From positions 58,335,973 through 58,399,972 of the forward strand of contig CM034542.1 of assembly GCA_020002185.1 (NCBI GenBank): a DNA stretch of 64,000 nucleotides, read 5' to 3'. How positions within the stretch are numbered: position 1 is the first letter of the stretch; every line of letters starts with the position of its first letter. Both the position numbers and the translations under genes were made by a program. Shown piece by piece: positions 56,001 through 64,000 of this stretch. This DNA comes from Paraescarpia echinospica. Lineage: Eukaryota > Annelida > Polychaeta > Sabellida > Siboglinidae. The notes beneath the pieces are model-generated. The model was not told the origin of the DNA. It saw only the letters and a program-made list of their open reading frames with translations, and ran no database searches.

Positions 56001-59000
56001 ATCATAACCTTTAATGATCTGTAACCATGATTCACCAAAAACCATTTGAGTTTTAATTACAAACTCACAATATAGCCCAAATGACTTCAGGGCCTCTTGG
56101 CCCATTTAAAAAAAATCTATCATACAGTTCACATATAAGCTAAGTTAATACATAAGTGTTTTACACATTAATGATGAAAACCAATGACAACATTTTAACT
56201 TAACATCACATAATGTACTGTTTTCATCACAGATTTTGGTCAACAAGTTTCTGGTGGAGTTTAACCCATGCAAACGTGGGAAATACAAAGTGACAGAATA
56301 TCAAGAGACGTTTGTGCATGACATCATATCATTGGATGACGCCCTTCGACATTCCATCCTCCCTGCAGACAAGGTTCTTGCCCCACTGGAGCCTGAGGGT
56401 GAAAAGTTTTGCCCCGGGGTGGTTATCGATGGCCAAGAGAAACGGGAATCAACAGGTTTGTACTTTTATTGTAATACCCTACTTCCTTGTAATGATTTTT
56501 CAGTTGTAGGAACACATGTAAATATTATGAAGGTTTGTAACCAGATATGAAATTACATTTTTCTGTATAATAGACCTGCACAATGTTCAATCCAGTTGTG
56601 CCTTATTTGTATATTGTTAAGTTACTTTGAAATACATTTATATATTGTTTAAATATATATTCGTAAGTGATTCTTTGATTTGATTTATTTTAGTACCTTT
56701 AAATTGAAGCTAGTTTTTAATTATACATATTAAAATAATAATTTGTACTTCATTTATATATAATATTATTCTTGTTTAGTATATTTTTTATTTATAAATA
56801 CATTTTCTGTACATGCCTATGGAGATGCTTATTCCACATACACAACATTAATTTTATTTAACTGATTTAATTACACCTGCAATATTTAAAAATATTGCAT
56901 CATTTTCCCCCTAGGTGGTCCCCTGGACCGAGACCTTGTGGTGAGTTTCCACTCTGGCCGCTCATCTACAGTTCCTCGTGACACCGCCGTGTGGATCCCT
57001 CCACTGCTCCACCAGAGGATCACATTTGAGTTGCAACTTCCCGAGAAAGTTCGACGAGAGTTCGCAGATCAGGACTGTTACCCACAGGAAAATTTTCCCG
57101 GTTATCCCACTTCAGGGCCTATTGCAAACCCGGAAGAATATCTGGAATACGCACCAGCATGGGTGGCACACGATGGCCCCGTTGGTTTCCCAGGGAGGAG
57201 GTTGAACCAATACCCATACTACACGCCCAAATACCCCATCTTTTACAAACACCAGCCGAAGCCAAGTGTTGTGAAATGTGACGACATGGACAACGTAATT
57301 CCCGGCACCGACATGACAAAGACGGAATTGTATGAGAAGGTGAATGGCCTACTAGAACAACACGAAGAAATGCTGGACAGAATCCGAGATGGAGATAAGG
57401 AAAGAATGTTGAAGAAGAGGGAGACCCTTCGTGAATCAAGCCTGCGGAAATCTGACAAATCCGTGACGTTTGAGAGTCTTCCGAAAGATGTCGATGAAGG
57501 TCGAGAACAGGACAGACTGGACAGTGGATTGGGGTCACTCGTCACGGACTACGACCTTGACGATCTGGATGACCTTGACATCCCAGATTGGAACACGGGG
57601 GATCTTGCTGTGGAGACCGATTCATCACTGTTTTATGATCACCGACCAGCCAGTCGTGGGGATAATCGACGTCCAATGTCAGCCGGTCGCCCTCCTTGGA
57701 AATATTGGAAGCACTCCCCTGCCCCCTCGCTGCTCGAGTCCAATCACTACGGTCCATACCGATATGGTCCATTTGAAGAATCGGTCCCTCCCGTACCCTT
57801 GGAGACCCGCCAGCCAAAGATGGACCAATATGGAGGTGTGTGAATGTGTTAGTGAAATACCCATTATCCTGTAGTTATTTCACAAGAGATAGCAAACTAT
57901 TGGGGCTCTAACTATTTGTCGAGTGAGTTTTTACATCCTGTTTGGATAATAGTTTTCACATTATTTTGTTTGTTTGTTTGAATAATAGTTTTAATGTTAT
58001 TTTATAAAACTCTTCAATTTGAACGTGTAGAAACATAAAACAGTTTAATTTTTATTTACTTTGATTGTGGCATAGATGTGGTATTAAGTATCCAAACACC
58101 TCATTAAACTTGTCACAAAATTTGACACCCCATATAAAAAATACATTGAACAATTATATATAACAGTAAATGGTGTGGGATTAATTGTTATTATCTCACA
58201 ACTGATTATTTAATTATTATAATAGCTGCATTTGACGTACAATAAACTGCAAAGTCAGACACCTGTCGTACAAAATTATACTTTGTGACAATGGAGGTCT
58301 CTCCCAGGTCTGGGCAAAAGTGATCTGAATAGCGTATTAGTGGGACTAAAAATAATTTGGGACTCTCATAATAATAGGTGACTAGTGCAAGATTCAACTG
58401 TAAGATGTAGTTGTAACATAAATGACCACGTTGTGTTCACTCACATTATTTCTGCCTTGCCACAGTTGAGTGGGTCCACTCCATGGGTCAATATGTCGAC
58501 ACGTTCGCCCGCTACAAGACAGCTGACACACTGAACACATTTGCCCCCCACCCCCCTTCCGAACATAAGCCGGAGAAGCAGGGAGGGGGAAGAGAGATTG
58601 GGGAGATCCTGGGGCTTCGCTCTGCGGATAAAGAAATGAAGGATGAGATACGAAGAAACTTCAGGTAGAAATCTATCACAGGATTGACTTATTCTTGTGT
58701 GAAATCTTATTAATTTTTTTTACATTTTTAGTATAAATCATTATGTTAAGAAATAATATTTTTAGATATGATAATATTTTATGGGATACTGTAGCATAGT
58801 GGTTAGATAATTGAACTCTTGATCGACTGGATTTGGAATAATCTTGCTGCCATTTCAGCTTCACTCACGCCACACTGCCTCAATTCAAGCAGCTGTGTAA
58901 ATGAGCACCTGACAATAAAGTAGTATAGACGGTGGTGGATATAAACAAACAAATAGTATACATTTGTGCATAATAGCTGCGTGGCTGAATGCTTCCCAAA

Positions 59001-62000
59001 GAAGTCGACATGGTAATCAATTGAACGTGTCTGCCAGGGGTGAAGTGTAAAGTGTTTTTGAGTAGTCCTATGGGTTAGATACCACGTCATGTCAGACTTT
59101 ACATTATTTATACAGACGTGATTATTTCTTGAATTGTATCTTTCAAGAAATAACCATATCAATTTACACATTAACTCAAGAAATAACCACGCTTGTGGTC
59201 TGTAGACGGCAGCACATCCTGGAAAGGCGAGAAGGTCTGGCGAAGAGACGAGAGGAAGACGCCACAATGGAGAGCCTGATGAAAGACCATCACCGCGAAC
59301 GCATCCAACACCAGGTAGCATACCTTGAGCCATCACACATTCCACACAACTGCTGCATTCATTAACTCATCCTCTACCTTTTTCTAACATCAGTGCTTCA
59401 TAACATTAAAAATCTATAAGATGATTTAAATTTAAAAAAGATTTTATTAAAATGCAAACATTAATTATTATTTATACATAAAGTCAACAGACTATAATAA
59501 TAACAAATATGTAATTATATTATAATCTAACTTCTAAGTTCATCTGCAAAAGATAATAAAATGCAATTTGAAACAAACATTCTTTCTCCTCTACGACAGT
59601 TGGAGCGCGAGACAGGGAGGGAGATGCAGACCTTCGACACGATCCAGAGACAGCGGGAGGCCAGGAAGCTGATCAACCAGCAGCTGCGGGAACGCATGGG
59701 GGAGAACCAGGCTAGGGAGATGGGAAAGGATGATAGGAGGCTGCAGGCCCTGAGAGCCAGGAGGGAACACAAGGAGGCCCTACTGGCGGACCAGAAGGAA
59801 GAGCTCGAGATCACCATCGCTAACCGCAGGGTGAGTGGTGGCTAATGATTCGCCAAATATGTGCATGCATTCACAGTCACGCATGCATGCACACAGTCAC
59901 ACACGCATGCACTCAACGTCACACACGCATGCACACAGTCACACAGGCATGCACTCACAGTCACATACGCATGCACTCACAGTCACACACACATGCACTC
60001 AATGTCACATACGCATGCACACAGTCACACAGGCATGCACTCACAGTCACACACGCATGCACTCACAGTCACACACGCATGCACTCACAGTCACGCACGC
60101 ATGCACTCACAGTCATACACGCATGCACTCAGTCACGCACGCATGCACTCACAGTCACACACGCATGCACTCACAGTCACGCACGCATGCACTCACAGTC
60201 ACAAATGCATGCTCTCAGTCACGCACGCATGCACTCACAATAACGCATGCATGCACTCACAATAACGCATGCATGCACTCATAGTCACACGCATGCACTC
60301 ACAGTCACGCACGCATGCACTCACAGTCACACACGCATGCACTCACAGTCACACATGCATGCACTCACAGTCACACACGCATGCATTCACAGTCATACAC
60401 GCATGCACTCACAGTCACACGCGAAAGCACTCACAGTCACACGCGCATGCACTCACAGTCACACGCGCATGCACTCACAGTCACACACGCATGCACTCAC
60501 AGTCACACGCGCATGCACTCACAGTCACACGCGAAAGCACTCACAGTCACACACGCATGCACTCACAGTCACACACGCATGCACTCACAGTTACACACGC
60601 ATGCACTCAGTCACACACGCATGCACTCAGTCACACACGCATGCACTCACAGTCACACATGCATGCACTCACAGTCACACACGCATGCATTCACAGTCAT
60701 ACACGCATGCACTCACAGTCACACGCGAAAGCACTCACAGTCACACGCGCATGCACTCACAGTCACACGCGCATGCACTCACAGTCACACACGCATGCAC
60801 TCACAGTCACACGCGCATGCACTCACAGTTACACGCGCATGCACTCACAGTTACACACGCATGCACTCACAGTCACACACGCATGCACTCACAGTTACAC
60901 ACGCATGCACTCACAGTCACACATGCATGCACTCACACACGCATTCACACACGCATGCACTCAGTCACACACGCATGCACTCACAGTCACACACGATGCA
61001 CTTCAGTCACACGCATGCACTCAGTCACACACGCATGCACTCAGTCACACACGCATGCACTCACAGTCACACACGCACTGCACTCAGTCACACGCATGCA
61101 CTCAGTCACACACGCATGCACTCAGTCACACACGCATGCACTCACAGTCACACACGCATGCACTCAGTCACACACGCATGCACTCAGTCACACACGCATG
61201 CACTCAGTCACACACGCATGCACTCACAGTCACACACGCATGCACTCAGTCACACACGCATGCACTCACAGTTACACACGCATGCACTCAGTCACACACG
61301 CATGCACTCAGTCACACACGCATGCACTCAGTCACACACGCATGCACTCAGTCACACACGCATGCACTCACAGTCACACACGCATGCACTCACAGTCACA
61401 CACGCATGCACTCACAGTTACACACGCATGCACTCACAGTTACACACGCATGCACTCACAGTCACACACGCATGCACTCAGTCACACACGCATGCACTCA
61501 CAGTTACACACGCATGCACTCAGTCACACACGCATGCACTCAGTCACACACGCATGCACTCAGTCACACACGCATGCACTCACAGTCACACACGCATGCA
61601 CTCACAGTTACACACGCATGCACTCACAGTCACACACGCATGCACTCAGTCACACACGCATGCACTCACTCTTGTTGAGCTTGGTGTGCTGTTGGCACCA
61701 TTTACTCCCTGTCAGGGTCTTGATAGCCTTCCAATAAATACCTTATGAAAATATAAACCATGGCGTTTTGCATCAGGTATGCCATTATATATTATGTTGT
61801 TGACCATGGTATACCATGGTATATTTTTATAAGGTAGATTTAAATACGAAAAGATATGCTGCATTGTTTGTCGACAGGCCACGAAGGAGCAGCGAGCCCA
61901 GGGCAGATGGGACTCGGTCAATGAGCAACACGCGGAGGAAGCGAGACAATACCTGAATCGCGACCAGCAGCGACAGGCGGCGACCAAGGCACGCATCGAA

Positions 62001-62102
62001 CATTTTCATCATCTCGAGGATGAAGCGCAGAAATGCAAGGAACTCAATCGACAGGTGAAGGACCAACATATGGCAATCTACAGATCACAGGTGCTGCCGT
62101 AG
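53099..62102 (+). CDS. VWA domain - C11orf16/DUF4537 - coiled-coil protein (990 aa, complete)
   Basis: Seven coding exons: 53078-54163 (start ATG 53099), 56233-56455, 56915-57835, 58466-58664, 59206-59314, 59600-59830 and 61878-62102. All have GT-AG borders and matching phases. The ATG at 53072 lies in the intron before the acceptor CATGCAG, so it was not used. Residues about 55-230 form a von Willebrand A domain with the MIDAS motif DTSGS (61-65), Thr in KTGTNT (131-135) and Asp in VTDG (156). 272-308 is a Pro/Tyr-rich linker. 331-480 is a Tudor-like DUF4537 region (GTKVFARRNNDGYFYIGTVK; DKVLAPLEPEGEKFCPG) as in human C11orf16 and VWA3B. About 800-985 is a charged Arg/Glu/Gln-rich coiled coil. 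An MIDAS-type metal site suggests protein binding; the human relatives are poorly characterised. It shares a promoter region with NDUFB2. Confidence 0.9.
54164..56232 (+). other. Intron 1 of the coding part of the VWA-domain gene
   Basis: AT-rich, no nested gene or tandem repeat recognised. The intron separates the two halves of the first Tudor-like unit. Confidence 0.6.
59858..61672. repeat. 20/22-bp minisatellite in the last intron of the VWA-domain gene
   Basis: Units of 22 bp (GCATGCACTCACAGTCACAC plus AC) and 20 bp (GCATGCACTCAGTCACACAC) repeat about 85 times, starting 28 bases after the exon donor at 59831. Variants CGCGAAAGCACTC, TTACACAC and CATACAC recur in blocks (60351-60590 is closely repeated at 60655-60835). 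All three plus-strand frames are open for over 450 codons because the unit lacks stops. The translations are His/Thr/Ser-rich repeats and not proteins. About half of each unit is alternating purine-pyrimidine. Confidence 0.96.
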
Positions 62103-63345
62103 CAGTTGTCTTGGTAACACAGAGTTGCCACATCAACTTCACATTCAAATCTGCAATGCCATTTTGTGATGCGGTTTTGTTGTAGAGAAATATTGTTTAA
62201 AAGATATATACCAGTATGTGTATATACCAGTATGTTTAAGTTTTTATCTAATGGTATATATAATCAAACATGAGGTACACTTTTATCATATTTATTGAGG
62301 TATATAATATGTACGATTCATAAAAATGTGCCTTAATTTTTGCAATCACTTCCGAAACGCCATAATAGGAATGTATTTAAAGTATTAATTTTGTTACATG
62401 TTGCAGATATTCATGTTGATTTAATTATACAGGAATAATTTGTAGAAATAAGCATTGAAGGTTTGTGGAAAGGTTGTGCCAAAGCTTTAGCAATGTACCT
62501 ATTTTGCACTTAATAATAATAATAAGACGTTTTATTTTCCAACATAACGATAATATATATATTCAATGTTTGTGGCACATAAATATGTATTATGTCAGAA
62601 AAGGGGTATACTGAAGAAAATTCTTATAGTTGTATACCCCTGAACAAATTTCTTAAGTATATCACTTGCTATGAACATCTCTTAATTTTCTGTAAAATGT
62701 GTACTTTTGAATTGTTGATGTTGTTTGCTTATACATATGCAATTAAGATATCTGTGATACCGACAGCTATGCAATGGTTAAAACTTAGCACTATTTCTTT
62801 TACAATATGTCATAAAGAAATAACCGCATGAAGTTTTGCTGAATTTTATAACTACTAATTTTGTGATTGTTTTACTGTGTTATAAATATGGAGTTTTGTT
62901 TTAATTACTTGTTTGATTAATTAATTAAGTTGAAGTGAACCAGTTACTGTGGTTATCTGTGTGAGGAAACAACTATTTATATAGCTTCTCTGGTAAGAAA
63001 TAGCTCATCTAATAAATATCCTTTTTCAAGAGTAATATTTGATTAACATAATTTTGCTCATTGATTTGATAGAAGTGTGCAAATCTTATATTCCCGGTTG
63101 TTATATAAACTGCATAATATTTTAGAAACAATAGAGGTGCATAATAACTGCATAATATGGCAATAAATGATGTGCAAACGCAATATGTGTCTGTTGTGCC
63201 AATTTCGTTATTACAATCAACACGTAGTGGCGCCATCTATGAGGTAATTTGTCTTTATTACACATGTTATTCACCAGGTGGCTCCAGTTTCGCAATGCTA
63301 TGCCATCTTCTGAGATGCTATGCTTGGTAGGTACTAGATAGATAC
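62103..63345 (+). other. 3'UTR and flank of the VWA-domain gene
   Basis: AT-rich and non-coding. Candidate poly(A) signals AATAAA at 63011-63016 and about 63165. Nothing else is recognised. Confidence 0.5.
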
Positions 63346-63349
63346 CAGG

Positions 63350-64000
63350 TTTTATATTATAATAAGTTTATTTAAGTTGCAAAGATACAATACAGAGTAA
63401 TACAGTATAATATTGTAGTGCAACTAAGGAGATAACAAACTTAGAACTAATTTTCTAAGTTTATTTATTATTGATGTATAAGTATTTGCCCAAATTAGGG
63501 CACAGTACTGTAGATGGGGAGAATTAATGTGCAATACAGAGTTTTTAATATATATTATATAAGCCGGTAAAAATTGCATTAATTTATAAAGCATACCTAC
63601 GAGATGTGAAACTTTAGACACAATTGAGCTAATATGTAGAGACCAGTTTAAATATTTCTCTAGATAAATTCCTAAGAATTTTGTTGAAGTAACTTGATTT
63701 ATATTAATTCCATTTATTTTAATTACTGCATCATATTTATTATATTGTTTTAGTTTCAGGAGTAAATATAATAAAGCTAGTATAATTTTAAATATTTATG
63801 TTTAATGATAGTTTGTTATATTGAAACCACGTTGATATCTTATCAAGCTTAGTAAAATTTTAATGTGCGTGAAACATACTTGTATCATCTGCAAATAAAA
63901 TAAAGTTGAGAATATATTTTGTTTTTTTAACAATGTAATTTGTGGGTTTCCCATTAATATATAAGATGAAAATAAGTGGACCAAGTATTAATCCTTGAGG
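63350..64000 (-). pseudogene. LINE reverse transcriptase fragment running off the window
   Basis: On the minus strand, from the window edge: PQGLILGPLIFILYINGKPT, then FILFADDTSMFHAH (catalytic Asp pair retained). Further on VSHLVGMLYKLMQFLPAYII, then SPHLQYCALIWANTYTS, in the thumb region. The frame shifts near 63870 and 63630. The 3' end is near 63350; the 5' part lies beyond position 64000. Confidence 0.8.

Noticed and set aside
60247..61748. Three overlapping plus-strand frames of about 470-496 codons
   Set aside because: All are translations of the stop-free 20/22-bp minisatellite in three frames; no codon bias or splice logic.

Overview
This is a eukaryotic, metazoan genomic scaffold segment. 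Genes are split by GT-AG introns, there are several non-LTR retrotransposons and hAT-type DNA elements, a tRNA-derived SINE, one run of exactly 1000 N, and a very large load of tandem repeats. The conserved genes are animal genes (TMEM258, NDUFB2, a VWA plus C11orf16-type protein). The CR1-like LINE with an esterase ORF1 and the repeat style fit a marine invertebrate, and a mollusc is my best guess. The species-level guess is inference only.

Layout. 1-2322 is a 59-bp satellite and 2442-3055 a 21-bp minisatellite. The first two coding exons of an unrecognised minus-strand gene lie at 7756-7667 and 3392-3069; its intron carries a 54-bp repeat and a 31-bp minisatellite. Head-to-head with it on the plus strand is TMEM258 (8375-10871, with a probable 3'UTR exon to about 11905). 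12-16.8 kb is mostly non-coding, with a MITE and two 5'-truncated LINE tails. 16.8-18.0 kb holds a duplicated block of a 58-bp repeat plus a candidate exon. 18.0-28.47 kb is a 57/59-bp satellite with long higher-order duplications, cut off by the gap. 29.47-31.57 kb has two unrelated minisatellites. 31.7-32.3 kb has two orphan exons of a DEAH-box RNA helicase. 32.4-36.6 kb is a SINE, a dead hAT-like transposase and a decayed LINE. Two paralogous, spliced genes for an unrecognised ~89-residue zinc-finger-like protein lie at 37.2-38.5 kb and 44.9-46.85 kb; between them are a 41-bp minisatellite and a nearly full-length CR1-like LINE. NDUFB2 is complete on the minus strand (52091-47700). It is head-to-head with a complete plus-strand gene for a 990-residue protein with a VWA domain, a C11orf16/DUF4537 region and a coiled-coil tail (53099-62102). 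The window ends inside another minus-strand LINE.

How the genes relate. There is no operon-like logic. The clearest organisation is two head-to-head pairs with short shared upstream regions (unknown gene/TMEM258 and NDUFB2/VWA gene). TMEM258 serves ER N-glycosylation and NDUFB2 serves mitochondrial complex I; the VWA-DUF4537 protein is uncharacterised. Roughly a third of the window is tandem repeat. The best candidates for something undescribed are the duplicated small zinc-finger-like genes and the higher-order structure of the 57/59-bp satellite.
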